Part shown: positions 1-11,104 of the stretch, in pieces
Layout of the letters: each line of letters opens with the position of its first letter
Position numbering within the stretch: the stretch's first letter is position 1
DNA from: Gracilaria vermiculophylla
Lineage: Eukaryota > Rhodophyta > Florideophyceae > Gracilariales > Gracilariaceae
Assembly (NCBI GenBank): GCA_019155205.2
Contig: JAHNZQ020003147.1
Location: forward strand, 2,050,275 to 2,114,274
Length of the DNA: 64,000 bases
Direction: 5' to 3'
Notes under the pieces: model-generated
Told to the model about the DNA's origin: nothing
Database searches by the model: none
Seen by the model: the letters and a program-made list of their open reading frames with translations, nothing else
Program-made: the position numbers and the translations under genes

Positions 1-1439
1 CCCAGAGGTGGAGCTCAACCGGCAGCTTAAATATCTAGCCGGGAGCCCGCCTCGGCAGGTCGCACTACTGTGCTAATTACCTGCATAAAATATCTAAAAT
101 AAATAATAAATTCTACCGTACCTTAAGAATACTGTAGCGCACGCAGGCAATATTGTGCACCACGTGGCCCAGCTAATAAATTACGAACCCTCCTTAGGAA
201 TATTATGCCTTAAGGCCAAACCACCATAATTCCGTAGGAGCCACTGTACTACAGATACCAAGAAGACACATGGGCATTCTTAAAGCTTGCTCCACGACGA
301 CACGTGTACTTGCATGATACGCATTAAATGAATGTTTTCTACTTGTCAAAGAACGCCCTGGATAAGGCGTGAGAACTCTTGCTTCGTTTGCATACGCCTC
401 AACGGCCACGACAGCAGCCCAAGCAGGTAAGTTATTCCATCGCAACAGTTCGTAAAGTTTGGTATTATTATACGCTGTAGCATCGTATGTCCAACCTGAG
501 TGTCGTGCTGAAATAAAAGAAAACTTATGGTCAGTCTCTGCGGTTGTTTGTACACACCATGCAGAAACGTTTTCCTACCGTATTATTTCTTAGGGTTTGA
601 GGCCTCCGCTAGAGATGGTCGTCGAATCTCTTATGCAACGCCATCAAGAGCGGCATTTATGCATGGGAAAAGACTCTTACTAAGTTGCTGACAACGATTA
701 GCTTCTTAATCCCATTCCTGTTCCGCTCTCGGGAATTTGATGCCTGGTAATGTTGAATTGAGAGCTTGTAATGTTTCCCAAGAAATACTGTATACGGTTG
801 AGGACCCAACTCCATAAGGCCACGATATATCCAGAGAGCGTGCCCCGGCCAAGAGCCAAAGGCTAACAAAAAGCATTACCTGTAGATGCAATGAAGCAGC
901 TACTTCTGAATTTTTTTCTGTTTTTGCCGCAGTGTCATTTCAATATTTGAGTATAGCATGCTGAAATACCCTTATGAGACTCGATACATTCGTGTAAGCA
1001 TACAGTCAAGCAAAGAGTCGATATGGGCTTGGCAGTTGAATTCATGTCGGGATAAGACGCAGTGCATACTACGATTGTTGTTTTCGATTACTTTAGATTG
1101 CATTGTAGCACACAAAATACGAAATATACACAAAGCAAATTTTCCTGTTCTTTTACATGATGGCGAGCGCTTTTGGATGTAATTGATTGCTAAGAGCCTG
1201 AAAACCGTTGTAGAATTTTGCGACAGAATATATAAACTACGCCACGGCTATTCTGGTAGTAATCTGAGTGTATACTGTAATTAAAAATATGAATCAAAAA
1301 ATGAGTTGCAGAATTCTGCAATGCCGCGTGAGAAAACTTGCAGAAATGTGATGTGTTAGTGAAGCCGAAACGTTTAGTATTCTACATTTGTCGAGAACAT
1401 TTTCCCGCCAAGCAGTCAATACTCACGAGTCTATCAAAA
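1..1439. other. AT-rich intergenic stretch, no gene seen
   Basis: No open reading frame with recognisable protein character on either strand. The base composition matches the decayed transposon that follows, so part of it may be transposon flank or terminal sequence. I could not identify terminal inverted repeats by eye. Confidence 0.4.
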
Positions 1440-2294
1440 ATGGCTTCGGTTCTGGAATCTGAGCATTCTGCGTCTACTAACTCCAAAAAAGCTACTCTTT
1501 CTCCGCAGTGCAAGTCAGAAGATGATGTTAGGGTGCAGAGCAGCGTAGGGCGTATGGGTAGACGACCAAAGTTTATACCTGCCGATGAACTCGTCATCAT
1601 AAGGGAAGTTGCCACTGCAAAGGCCCACGTTGCTCATAACGGACAGACAAAAGGCCACTTTCATATTGCTGCGCACAATGTTAACTGTGGCAAACAGATA
1701 TCCAGCGCTGTCACCTGGAAGAGCATTCAAGACATGTACAAACGTCTCCATTCGCGCTTCGATGCGAGCGAACGAGTTGAGAGAGCAATGAGCGGGGTCG
1801 GCGGCGACGTAGGGGAGATTGAAGAGCTGTTGAGCATGATGAGAGATGCTCAAAGGGATATGGCGGACGAAAGATGCGCAGCTAAGCAGTGGTCTGAGAA
1901 GCAAGAGGCGTAGAAAGAACGACTGGGTGCAGCCGTGCGCCAACTTGTGACTTCCCATTCCACGGCAAGCAGAGATTCCGAAGAACAGTCAACGTGTCCT
2001 GAACGCCGCGCTGGAGAGAAACGATCACATAAAGAAGCGTTTCCCATTTCTTTCGCTGACGACATCAAGCTCATCTCCGATACTATAAAGAAAGGCTATC
2101 AAGCGCGACACGAACTCGAGAAACAGCGTCTTGAACTGGACCACATTCGCATCGAAGAAAAGCGCGCGGACTGCAAGAAAGAGCGCGAGGAGAGGCGCGC
2201 GGAGCGCGCTGAAGCAAGCCACGCTAACATGGAGAAGTTTGAACTATCGATAGAGGCGCTACGTGGCACTGCTGAGGCCCTTTGCAAAGTGTAG
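1440..2294 (+). pseudogene. Myb/SANT-like accessory protein of a PIF/Harbinger transposon, one in-frame stop
   Basis: The reading frame opens at the first ATG (1440) and runs to 2294, interrupted by one TAG at 1911-1913. The frame continues with protein-like sequence on the other side. The N-terminal half has a basic GRRPKF segment and a stretch resembling the Myb/SANT-like DNA-binding domain that PIF/Harbinger elements carry as their second ORF. The C-terminal half is a charged, Lys/Glu/Arg-rich helix, probably a coiled coil, as often seen in these proteins. In the family this protein binds the transposon ends and helps import the transposase. It ends 172 bp from the end of the opposing transposase, a tail-to-tail arrangement. 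The single stop suggests a recently dead or read-through gene; the partner is more damaged. The family call rests on pattern and context, not on a search. Confidence 0.6.
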
Positions 2295-2466
2295 AGGTAC
2301 TCGAAATTAAATGAAACGAGACTGTATGAGCGACGATAACGGCCTTTTACCTTACCAAAGTAGCCAGGATTCTCTGGGGGGCTGTGCACATCCACTGGCA
2401 CCCCCCGCGCGGGGTTCCTCCGGAGATTCCACCTGGGCTTCGCCCGAGCCCTCAACTCCTCACAGG

Positions 2467-3644
2467 CTAGTCGCGCGAATGTAGGTATTTCTTTTGACTG
2501 GGTGGCCTGCATCCGAAATATTGAGAGATAGGGTTAGGATGGATGCAGTTACGCACATTAGTCATCAAGGCCGCCGCCACGTAAAGTGCTCTGACAGGCG
2601 ATTCTTCCATACGGAGCTTCCATTTGAAGTCCATCGACGTCCAGTTCAGTTTCAACTCTTTGAAAATCCATTCAACCGTTATGCGTCTCTTTGATATTTC
2701 TTTGTTGAAAGATACCTGCTCCTCCGTCAGAGAAGCTCCCTTGAACGGTATGAGAAGGTAATCCCTTGCGCTGTATCCGATATTCTCATAGATAAAATGG
2801 AAGAGGTTATCGTTGTGTAAGCATTCTTCGAGTTGTTCGTCAACGTTGGACCTTCCATATTGTGTCCATTCATATTTTTGGCCTTCCAATGGTCTAAAAG
2901 TGTAGAAACATTCCGCCGGGGGTACTGATTGCTTGACACTTCAGAGAATGCTTACGCTTGTGGCCGTTATCGGCGATAGTCTGAAGGCAACTGTCTCTAG
3001 GTCTAGCGATACCAATTGCCATCCCATCTGCGAATCCGATACAGTTCGTCAATGTGCCACTCTTGACACTAATACTGCTAGACCTTTTTGATATGTTCTG
3101 TTTCATGTATTCCTTCTTCAACGGTGAGTGAAAAAAGATGTCCTTGTTATTCGATTAATTGCTCCATGCTCTCCCAAAATATCTCATATATCTTCGAGAC
3201 GTGTTTCCCAAGCATGATCTGGAGTTCTTCCCATCTACAGGGTGAAGCTGATCTCCGTAGCGTGACACATGTAGACAACATTGCATCGCGTGCGTAGCGA
3301 ATCTTAATGGTACGTGTCTTCGACGACGGCAATCCATTTAAAGAAACAAGAGTCCTGATATTGTCTTTCTCAAATCCAAATAGAAAGAGGCATTCAAAGT
3401 TAAATAGAGCATTGAATTTGAAGCTGAATTGCGAAGCTGAAATTCGTTTTGAATACAAGGTCTGAGACTCATAGTTCTTTCTGACCCTGATACACTCTTC
3501 AGAAGCTCGCAAGAGTAAGCTTGAGTTCACTATAGCGAGGCATAAAGGTCGACGTCTTATGAGGGAAAGCGTCACCAAACGCCACATATGCACCAGTTTG
3601 ATACATTTGTTTTGCGCGTGGTCGCGCTGTCTTCTACGGGACAT
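2467..3644 (-). pseudogene. PIF/Harbinger DDE transposase, frameshifted
   Basis: Read on the minus strand, three frames must be joined. The N-terminal part (from the Met at 3644 to about 3150) has the Harbinger N-terminal pattern, with an RW-dL-G--S--I segment. The middle part (3121-2894) has the first catalytic Asp in FADGMAIGIARPR, followed by the conserved GHKR-H-LK-Q-I motif. The C-terminal part (2889-2467) has LLIPFKG, FN--ISKRRITVEWIF (the catalytic Glu) and LK--W. Frames change near 3121-3147 and again near 2890-2920. The position expected to hold the second Asp reads Glu (EGQKYE). The protein cannot be functional as written. It pairs with the Myb/SANT-like ORF at 1440-2294 to make one dead autonomous element. 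Confidence 0.75.
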
Positions 3645-4671
3645 GATGCAGATGGGTGAGAATATGGAGCAATAGATAAAGGGTGATGTATCAAAGGATC
3701 TAATACTCCCGACATGCTCCTGTAGTCCGAAGCGTAAATTCATTTTGTAACGTACGAGTGGATTGCGACTGTAATTAGAATGAAGTTTAACATTACAGCA
3801 CCTTTGCAGTTTCGATGCAGAAAAGTCGCTGTGGCGTAATCTCTGTAAGGAGTCAATGTATCGTGTCGAAGAGGGGGCCTGCATACTCTCAGACGTAGGA
3901 TGGACGAATCGCTCAATGACTGTCCTGTTGTTATGTGTGAAGAAAAAAATTTGAAACAAACTCAATATATTTTTAAACCGGAGTTAACGATTCAAAGAAG
4001 AAAAAAGTCATAGAACGGGCTTCTGTGAAATATAAAAAACCGAAGAAGCGGGGACCACAAAATTGTATTTACTGGATGTCAAGAACCGCAAAAAGTTTTT
4101 CATTAGGCAATGAAGGCCGCTTTCAGTCGTAGAGCTACAGGAAATGTTTACGTTTAATTGAAGCCGTAAGTCGTATACAGCTTTTAAAAGCCGCAAAGAG
4201 GACTTAAATGGGCACAACGTTTCCCGCGGAAAATACCGAGTTGGAAAGAGCTAAAAACATCTTGTTTACTATTTTCAAAAACTGCATTCTTGGTTTGCAA
4301 CGGAATTCAGGTGGGTTTAATTTTTTTAATCGGGGAGGTATTAGTTTGTTTGTCCATTAATAAATATATTTGAAAAAAAGTGAAGTAGTTCTTTCAATAG
4401 TATTGTCATGTGTCTCTAATTAGCTGCTGTTTTAGATCTGAGTTAAATTGTGGTAGAAATCATGCTTTTTAACTGAATCAATCGAGTATATCATGAATGT
4501 TATTATTAAATGTATATTTCACATTTCTGTTTGCATGTTCACACTTGATATATAAGGAGTGTCAGGATTTTATTCTGTAAGCGGCATTTTGAAAAAGAAT
4601 TAAATAATGACGATATGTACAGTACTTGAAAGTTATTGTTTTGCAACAGAAAGGAAGTTGTGACGGTCACG
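3645..4671. other. AT-rich flank of the Harbinger element, no gene seen
   Basis: Only short open frames without protein-like character. It contains A/T runs and probably the end of the transposon, whose terminal repeats I could not define. Composition changes abruptly near 4670 into the GC-rich island. Confidence 0.4.
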
Positions 4672-6408
4672 TCACATTAGAAGTGTTGGAACGAATGTGG
4701 CTCTGACCAATGGACGGTGAGTAAAGTTCCATCGAGAAAGTAGTCTTGAACAAGCAATCCGCCTACGAACAAGCAATCCGCGTACGAATGCGCAAAAAGC
4801 AGCGTGAGCGGTGCGGCCTTTCGGCGCGCACAGGCCCACTCCGAGCGTGGTGGCGCCGTCCGCAGCGCTCGACGTTGCGCACGTTTGGCTGCGCAAGCGC
4901 ACCGCCCGTCGGCCAAGACGGGCGCGTCGCCCCCGGCGCGCAGCGCGGCGCGCGCGCCGCACTGCCAGCCGCGCGGCGCAGAACGCGGCAAGCGTCCGCG
5001 GCGGGGCGAGCGGCGCGGGCGGCGGAGCGGCGCGGGCGCTCTCGCCGGCGCAGTGGCCGCGCCGCCGGAGGGACGGCGGGGGGAGGGTCGGCGGGACGCG
5101 CGGCGGACGGGGGCGGCGGCGCGGGGCGGGGCGCGGGCGCGCAGGGCGGGCGGCGAAGGGGCGGCAAAACGTGGCGGGGGGCGCAGGCGGGAGGAGGGGT
5201 GCGCCGCGGGGAGGAGGGGCGCGCCTCGACGTGGAGGCGGGCGGAGGGGGCGGGCTGCGCAGCGCCGACGTGGTGGGGGCGCGGTGGAACGCGGCGGGGC
5301 GCTTTGGAGCGCGATGGCGGGCTCCGCGTGCGTGCGTGGTGGGGGCGCGCGGCGTGAGGGGGGCGACTGAGGCGTGTAACTAGTGAGGATGTTTGTACGC
5401 GGATTGTGAGGGGGGGCGCGTGGCGAGCAGCGACAGCGAGGATGGGGGGCGGGGCTTTTTACTTATTATTTTTAATTTTAATGTTTTTTCCTTGCGCTGA
5501 TGTTGACGTGCGAGTGAGACGCAGACGGGGCACTGGGCGTGAGTGTGGGACTGGGAGAGGTTGGGTACCGTAGTTGTTTGTTGCGGGATTGTGCGTGTAC
5601 TCTGGAGTGGTTGAGGGCGAGCTGGGGTTAGGGGTTACATGTGTGCAGGGATCGGGGGACAGGGATCGGGGGAATGGAGGGGTGGTGACGAGAGGGTGAC
5701 GGTGGTTGTTTGACGTGGAAACATGTGTACTGTTGGGGATGCGGCTGGCGGCGGTGTCGGAGGCGAAAGTTGGAGTGGTGCGGTTGAGAAAAGGGCAGGA
5801 GCGTGGGCATGGGTGTGCGTGCTGAGCGACGTGGAAGCACGGGAAGGGGATTGGCAGTCGGGCTGGCGCGGGGCAGCGGCGCGCAACGCGGCAGGGGAGG
5901 GAGCGACGGAAACAAATGGTGGCCAGCTGGCGGCGGCGCTGTGGCGCGGGAGGGGCGCGCTGCTGTGGCACAGGCTGTGCATGACGGGATTTAGGGCTGG
6001 GCGGCGGGCCAAACAAGGTGTGCGGGGTAACGGATGGTTGTGGCGATGCGCGCGGCGGCGCTGTGCGCGGCGGCTCTCGGGGAACGGCACGGCGGGTGGG
6101 TGGAGACGGCGCTGGGGGGCCGAACAGAGGCACGTGCGCGGGGGGGGGGGGGGGGGGCGGCGCGGCGCGGCGGCGGGGGGGGGGGGGGGGTCGCGTTTGA
6201 TTGCGGCGCGTGAAGGGTGGGCGGCGTGCGGGGTGTATGTTTGAGAGGCGGCTGTTGCGCGGGCGCGCGCGGCGCGACGCGCGCGCGGCGGCTGACTTGG
6301 CGAGGCGGCGGCGGCGGCGCGCGCGGCGGCGCCATTGGTGCGCGCGGCGTGGCGCGCGACGCGTGAGCGCATCAATATCGGCGGCGGCGCGCGGCGGAGC
6401 TCGACGGC
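4672..6408. other. GC/CpG-rich island with purine-rich plus strand
   Basis: Extremely GC-rich DNA dominated by GCG/CGG and G-runs on the plus strand, including uninterrupted G tracts around 6140-6157 and 6174-6190. Long open frames exist in several phases, but they are low-complexity Ala/Arg/Gly/Pro translations and do not look like proteins. The minus strand here (5460-6130) is C/T-rich, like the leader of the HAD gene on the other side of the palindrome, so a divergent minus-strand transcript is possible. I recognise no minus-strand product. Confidence 0.5.
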
Positions 6409-6434
6409 GCTAAAGGCGCGCGCGCGCCTTTAGC
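6409..6434. promoter_or_regulatory. Perfect 26-bp palindrome in CpG island
   Basis: The 13-base half GCTAAAGGCGCGC is followed exactly by its reverse complement with no spacer. It sits at the boundary where the purine-rich plus strand (left) changes to a pyrimidine-rich plus strand (right), which is where a bidirectional promoter or replication-type switch would be expected. The role as a dimeric regulator site is inference; the palindrome itself is seen directly. Confidence 0.5.
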
Positions 6435-7458
6435 TCTTTTCCGTGACGCGGAGAGATATTCAGATACCAACGTGGCCGGCGCGCGCCGCGCGCGCCGCGG
6501 TGAACGCGCAACCGCCACCGCGCGCTGTGTGGACCGCACGCGCGCGCGCCGCCGCTGACAGCGCGCCGCGGCCGCCGCGGAAAGCGTGGCGCGCGCACGC
6601 CGTGCCGCGCGCCACGCGACACGCGTCCCTGCCGCTTACACGCGCCGTGCGCGCGCGCGCGCCTTTTGCGCGCGCCGCGCCTTTTTGCGCCTCTTTTGGC
6701 ACGCGCCGCCGCCACCGCCGCCACCGCCGCCGCCGCCGCCGCAGCTGCTGCCGCCGCGCCCGTTTCGCCGCCGTCCGTTGCTGCCGCCCGCTTTCGCACG
6801 CACCGCGCGTGCGCAACTCGTCGTCGCTCCGTCCGCCGCCGTGCGACCCCACTCCCTCCGCGCCCATACCTTTTTCTCCCCCCCCCCCCCGTAAATATAT
6901 ACCCCCCTCCCCCTCCCGGCTCCCGCCTTCGCACTACCTGCCGCCTTTCCTTCCTTGCCCCGCCACCCCCTCCCGCAGCTGCACTCTTTGCCCTCTCCCC
7001 CTTCCTACTTGCTTCTCTTTCCCTGCCCCTCCACCCACCTCTCCCGTTTCCCCCCTACATTGCGTTATTCCAACTTGACTTTCTCGCTCCGTCTTCGTCT
7101 TCACCTCCACCCACCCTCACTGCTGGCGCGACACTTCAGCACCCTCTGCTTTCCTCACCGCCGTCGTACATCTAGCACTACCGCTCACATTCGCCCCGCC
7201 GTTTCGCAGCCGCAGCCGCAGTCGCCGCAGTCGCCGCAGCCGCAGCCGCTGCCGCAGCCGCAGCCGCAGCCGCTGCTGCCGTCGACGTCGTCGTCTTCGT
7301 CGTCTTCGTCGCCGGCCTCGTCGCCGTGTCCGCCTCTGCTCCCGCTTCCGCCCCGGCGCCCTCTTCCCCGTCTAGCCGCCGCACCCGCACCCGCAGCCAA
7401 GTCACCCTCGCCGTCTCCCGAGCCCGCCCCCCGTCCTCCCGCCCGCACTCCGTCCACA
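6435..7458 (+). promoter_or_regulatory. Pyrimidine-rich upstream/leader region of the HAD-like gene
   Basis: C/T-rich on the plus strand, with a C13 run at 6878-6890, a TATA-like AAATATATA just after it (6893-6901), and CAG/CCG-type triplet repeats at about 7205-7320. The frame is open from about 6955 to the gene but lacks an ATG until 7459, so it is more likely promoter and 5' leader than coding. Confidence 0.5.
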
Positions 7459-8256
7459 ATGTGCCCCGGCCAGGCCGTGCGAACGCCCCCGCCCTCCGAG
7501 CTCCCCGCCGCTGTGCGCAAGCACGCCGCCCCCGCGTCGCGCCCCGCCTCCACCCAGGAGCGCGCGCTCGCTGCGCGCTCGCCCGCCGCCTGCTCGCCGC
7601 GAATCAAACGTCCGCACAAGGCTCTGCGCGTCGAACGGCGGCCCTGCTCGAAGACCACCGCCATCATCGACTGGGACGATACAATATGCCCGAGCACGTA
7701 CCTCGCGTCGCTCGGGCTGCGCGTCGACGACCGCGGCTCGCTGCCGGACGTGCTGTGCGCCCAGCTGGAGCAGTTGGAGGAGGCCGTCATGGAAATTGTC
7801 AAGGAGGCGCTCAGGTTTGGCCAAGTTGTCATTATCACCAACGCCGAGGCGGGGTGGGTCGAGTTGTCCGGCAGACGCTTCCTTCCCCGCGTCGTCAACT
7901 TCCTCATGGAGCACGACATCAAAATTGTGTCGGCGCGCACGTCGTTCGAGTCCGACTACCCGGACGCACCGTCGTCGTGGAAGGTTGCCGCCTTCTCGCA
8001 GGAGGTTGCCGTCATGTTCCCCAACGAGGACGAGCTCAACGTGCTTGTGCTGGGTGACTCCATGTCTGAGCGCGATGCCGCTCACGCCCTGTCCACGCGG
8101 CTGCCCAACTCGCGCGTCAAGACGGTCAAATTTGTGGAGCGCCCATCCATTGACCAGCTCATGCGCCAGGTGCAACTCGTGGCACAGTCGCTCCCGGACC
8201 TGGCTACTTATGCTTCAAGCTTTGACGTCGACCTGGTCGTCTCTGCCAGCGCATAG
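7459..8256 (+). CDS. HAD-like phosphatase-family protein
   Basis: Predicted 265 aa. The haloacid dehalogenase motif I is visible as TAIIDWDDTICPS, with nucleophile Asp71 and acid/base Asp73. Motif II corresponds to VVIITNAEAGWVELS (Thr in ITNA), and motif IV to VLVLGDSMSERDAA. This pattern, with the WVELS-RR-LP segment after motif II, recurs in uncharacterised HAD-type proteins of algae, oomycetes and other protists (recalled, not searched). The substrate is unknown. The first 65 residues are Ala/Pro/Arg-rich and disordered, or could be a targeting peptide. 7459 is the first ATG in the frame, with A at -3 (CACAATG). The gene is single-exon and GC-rich, at the edge of the CpG island. Confidence 0.75.
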   Translation: MCPGQAVRTPPPSELPAAVRKHAAPASRPASTQERALAARSPAACSPRIKRPHKALRVERRPCSKTTAIIDWDDTICPSTYLASLGLRVDDRGSLPDVLCAQLEQLEEAVMEIVKEALRFGQVVIITNAEAGWVELSGRRFLPRVVNFLMEHDIKIVSARTSFESDYPDAPSSWKVAAFSQEVAVMFPNEDELNVLVLGDSMSERDAAHALSTRLPNSRVKTVKFVERPSIDQLMRQVQLVAQSLPDLATYASSFDVDLVVSASA

Positions 8257-8763
8257 GCGCTTGTGCCTTCTTTTGTCGGAAGCCGCCGCTCGCCGTGTTG
8301 TTGCCACTGTGCGTGGTGTGATGGCGCTTGCAATGGCGCTTGGAAACGCGTGCGTCCCATCAATGTGCGTTGAACGGTTTGTCGTCGAAGAAACGCTGCG
8401 TAGTCTGCATCGTCGCGCTCAATAGTTTTATCTTCAAGTTGGCATTTGCATGTGTGAAATCGTGCTCAGGTATGTGCGCGAGACGCGCACTCTTCTGCTG
8501 CGCACCTCGTCGCGGGAGAGAGGCGTGTTGTTGTCGTCGAGTGATGTCGCGTGACTACTCTTTGAGCTAGAGTGTGCACATGCGGCATAGAGCTTTGTGC
8601 CCAAACAATGTCACCAGCTTGGTTGGTGCGAGCGATGAATCTTGTTTGTGTTGAGGGCACATGATACTTGGTAGAGTTCGTGTGATGACAGGACTGGGTG
8701 CCAACTCGGGAGGTGTTTTCAGTGTCGGTGTGGACCTGTCTTTTCTTTTGGCTACTAACTAAT

Positions 8764-8922
8764 TTAACTGACTTTGACGATGGCGTACTGATCGGCAATG
8801 GCAGGCTTGCCGTAGTCCAGAACAATGCGTGAGTGCCCCGTTGCCCGTTCTAGCCGTCCCTTGTAGCGGGAGCTAGCGGGTTGTATTTTCTCAGAAACTC
8901 GTGTGCATAATCGAAGCATCAT
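8764..8922 (-). CDS. Small ORF, 52 aa, unknown function
   Basis: A short minus-strand frame starting with tandem ATGs (8922 and 8919) and ending at TAA 8764-8766. The product is basic at the N-terminus and has a compact, protein-like C-terminus: RYKGRLERATGHSRIVLDYG, then KPAIADQYAIVKVS. Amino-acid usage and hydrophobic spacing look like a real conserved protein rather than random translation. I do not recognise the family; a small ribosomal or mitochondrial subunit would fit the size and charge. It could also be the last exon of a longer gene, since an AG acceptor lies in CCCGCTAG at about 8873-8880. It lies convergent to the HAD-like gene. Confidence 0.45.
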   Translation of the reverse strand: MMLRLCTRVSEKIQPASSRYKGRLERATGHSRIVLDYGKPAIADQYAIVKVS

Positions 8923-10590
8923 AAAAACCACTTAACATTTCCCCCCGCTTGTTTGTGTTTGTAGCGCCTCTACGCTGTTGACTGGTGGGCATACTGCTCG
9001 ACATTGTACTGGAACGGGCTTGGAGCGGATGGAGCTCACATGGCTGCGTTTTGAGCGCTTGCGTGGTGGGCTTGCTGAACGACGTCGTTGCAAATCAGGT
9101 ATCTACGTTGTGTATCACCAACAACACCAACGTGCGTGTGCAGTGTTGCCACCTTGAGTGGCTTTTGGCTGGTGATATTATTGGAGGCAATGGAGGGCAA
9201 GTTGTCCGTGCCGGTCTGGCAGGGGGCCTCAACTACGCGTGCATCCCACGGGGCCCGTTTTCGTCAAGTGCTCTGCGGGCCACGAGCCGAATGCGGACAG
9301 CCTGTCCCTTTCTGCACAAGACGGCTCGCCGGTCGCGGGGGAGTGGCCGTCAGCCCCGCTCTGCTCTTGCGCCAAGACGCGTCCAGCGCGCCGCGAACGC
9401 CTCCGGTCCACGGCCTGCAAGCGTGGCACGTCCGCATGCTGTTCGGCGCGCCCGCGTGGAGGGAGCCACGTCCGGCGGCCGGCGTCCCTTTTTTGGCTGA
9501 GGTAGCCAAAACTCATGCATGCTTCTTTGACCTTCTGCGCATGCGAGCGTGCGGCGGCGACGTTGTCCACTTCACCCGCACCCCCCACCCCGTCGATATG
9601 CCGCCGCGATTCGCGCCTTCTGGCGACGCCTGAAGCCCGTTGTCGGGCGCGCCCTGCCATGTATCGATTGTGCCAATAATCATGCGAGTGGAGCACCGGC
9701 TAGCAAACGCGCGGTTCTTGCCCGCAGCGGAGGGGCGCCGCCACTTTAATCCACATTGAGCCGCCTTCCCGCTACGTGGAGAATTGCTGCAGCGCCGTGC
9801 ACGCCGCCCGCCGTATGACGCCGTGTAAATTCGTGGTACCCATGCGACATTCCGCAGCTATGACAAAAACTTCCTCTTCCGCCGCCCCCACCGCGCCCGC
9901 GTTTGTGGCCATGCGATATCGATAGACGTCTACGTTCTCCTTCCAACGCGCTTCGTATCGGAGCACTATACGCGCTTTGCGCCCTGCTGTCTCCGCGCAC
10001 CACCGCTCAGCTTGTATCGCAAATGACGCCGGCGACATGCTGCCGTGTGGCGGCCCGTAGCCGAGCCGCCGCACACCTGCACCTACGCTGCACAGCGAGC
10101 AGCGTAGGGTTCGCGAACATTCCTGGCCGCTTTCGGCGACTGCTGCCCCCACCCGATACGCGATCAGCGTGTCGTGGTTGCGCTGCCAACAGGGCGAGCT
10201 TCGCGAAGCGCGGCGTCGGAAGACGAATGAGGCGCGCCCATGGTCGTGCCTTTTTTGCTGCGCGAGCCCTAAACTGAGTTTAAGTCTGGCTGCTGCGAAG
10301 AACACTGCGAGAGCGGGCTGCCCTGCACAATCGCCCTCTCCGTGCCACGTCTGCGAGCGCGTACGCAGCGGTCCTGTTGGAAGACCAACGGGTGCGGGTG
10401 ATGGTGGGCAGTAGGGAACGCCGACCTACGACCGCGCTGCCCCCCGGCGCAAGCAGTCTCATCGCAGTCTCATCGTCCAGCACAGTAATATCGATATGAA
10501 CCGATGACCTGCATTCGCCGTGAAGCACTTGGGCAACTTTTGTATCGACCGTGCTTGCTGCTCCGTTTGACCTATTGTGTTTAAACTAAT
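8923..10590. other. GC-rich intergenic region, no supported gene
   Basis: Several open frames of 80-180 codons overlap on both strands here, but they are Arg/Ala/Pro/Cys-rich and mutually overlapping, typical of GC-rich non-coding DNA. No domain is recognisable. Its only likely role is as upstream DNA of the small ORF at 8764-8922. Confidence 0.4.
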
Positions 10591-10716
10591 ATGGTGTTGC
10601 TTCCGCTGGAGAGGAAGACTCCGTTCTGTGCGCGATGTAATACACGATTATCGCATGGCCGCTTGCTCAACCCAGACAAAGTTATGCGGTGTCGCCACTG
10701 CTTTATTGAAGGCTGA
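10591..10716 (+). CDS. Tiny ORF with a CX2C-X17-CX2C zinc-ribbon/GATA-like spacing
   Basis: A 41-codon frame that starts at ATG 10591 and ends at TGA 10714-10716. It encodes FCARCNTRLSHG, then LLNPDKVMRCRHCFIEG. The four cysteines are spaced CX2C-X17-CX2C, the spacing of GATA-type zinc fingers, although the usual Trp and Leu-Cys-Asn-Ala core is absent. It may be a stand-alone peptide, an exon of an unrecognised gene, or chance. Upstream DNA is A/T-rich (TTTAAACTAAT) directly before the ATG. Confidence 0.25.
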   Translation: MVLLPLERKTPFCARCNTRLSHGRLLNPDKVMRCRHCFIEG

Positions 10717-11104
10717 GCAAGGTTGAATGGCTTTGGTGCTGACAAGTACCGTCGGCCAGGGTAGAAGTCCACCACATAAACTCTCTTTCATACCAGCTTA
10801 TTAAATCGTCACGTCTACGCCTCCTTTTATCCATGCTAGTGTTTCTGTTACTTTTCGTACTACCACTTGACGTGCCCGTCACTCACCCGGAGACCTTTTC
10901 TCTCATTAGTACCCATCAAATGCCTCCCCCGCTCGTCCAGCACCTTCAGCTTGGCTCTTCACGTCTTCCGATCCCCATCCCAAGTTCTTCAAACTTTCCT
11001 CTACGTTATTTAATTTCCATCTCGTACTGTTTGCTTCGTACGTTGCCTTCTTTGCTTTCCTCTCATGTTCCTTCTCTAGTTGCCTCGCCTCCATCCCTCT
11101 GCCT

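Noticed and set aside
1401..1408. E2F-like TTTCCCGC
   Set aside because: Single isolated site inside decayed transposon DNA; likely chance.
4672..6413. Overlapping Arg/Ala/Gly/Pro-rich frames on both strands
   Set aside because: Several phases are open at once because of GC bias; no recognisable protein, and residue usage is low-complexity.
6955..7458. 168-residue Pro/Ser-rich N-terminal extension of the HAD-like protein
   Set aside because: No ATG in this part; the sequence is C/T-rich leader with triplet repeats.
8985..9700. Plus-strand frames including a Gly-rich segment (GDIIGGNGGQVVRAGLAGG)
   Set aside because: The rest of the frame is Arg/Ala/Cys-rich and overlaps equally long frames on the other strand; no family.
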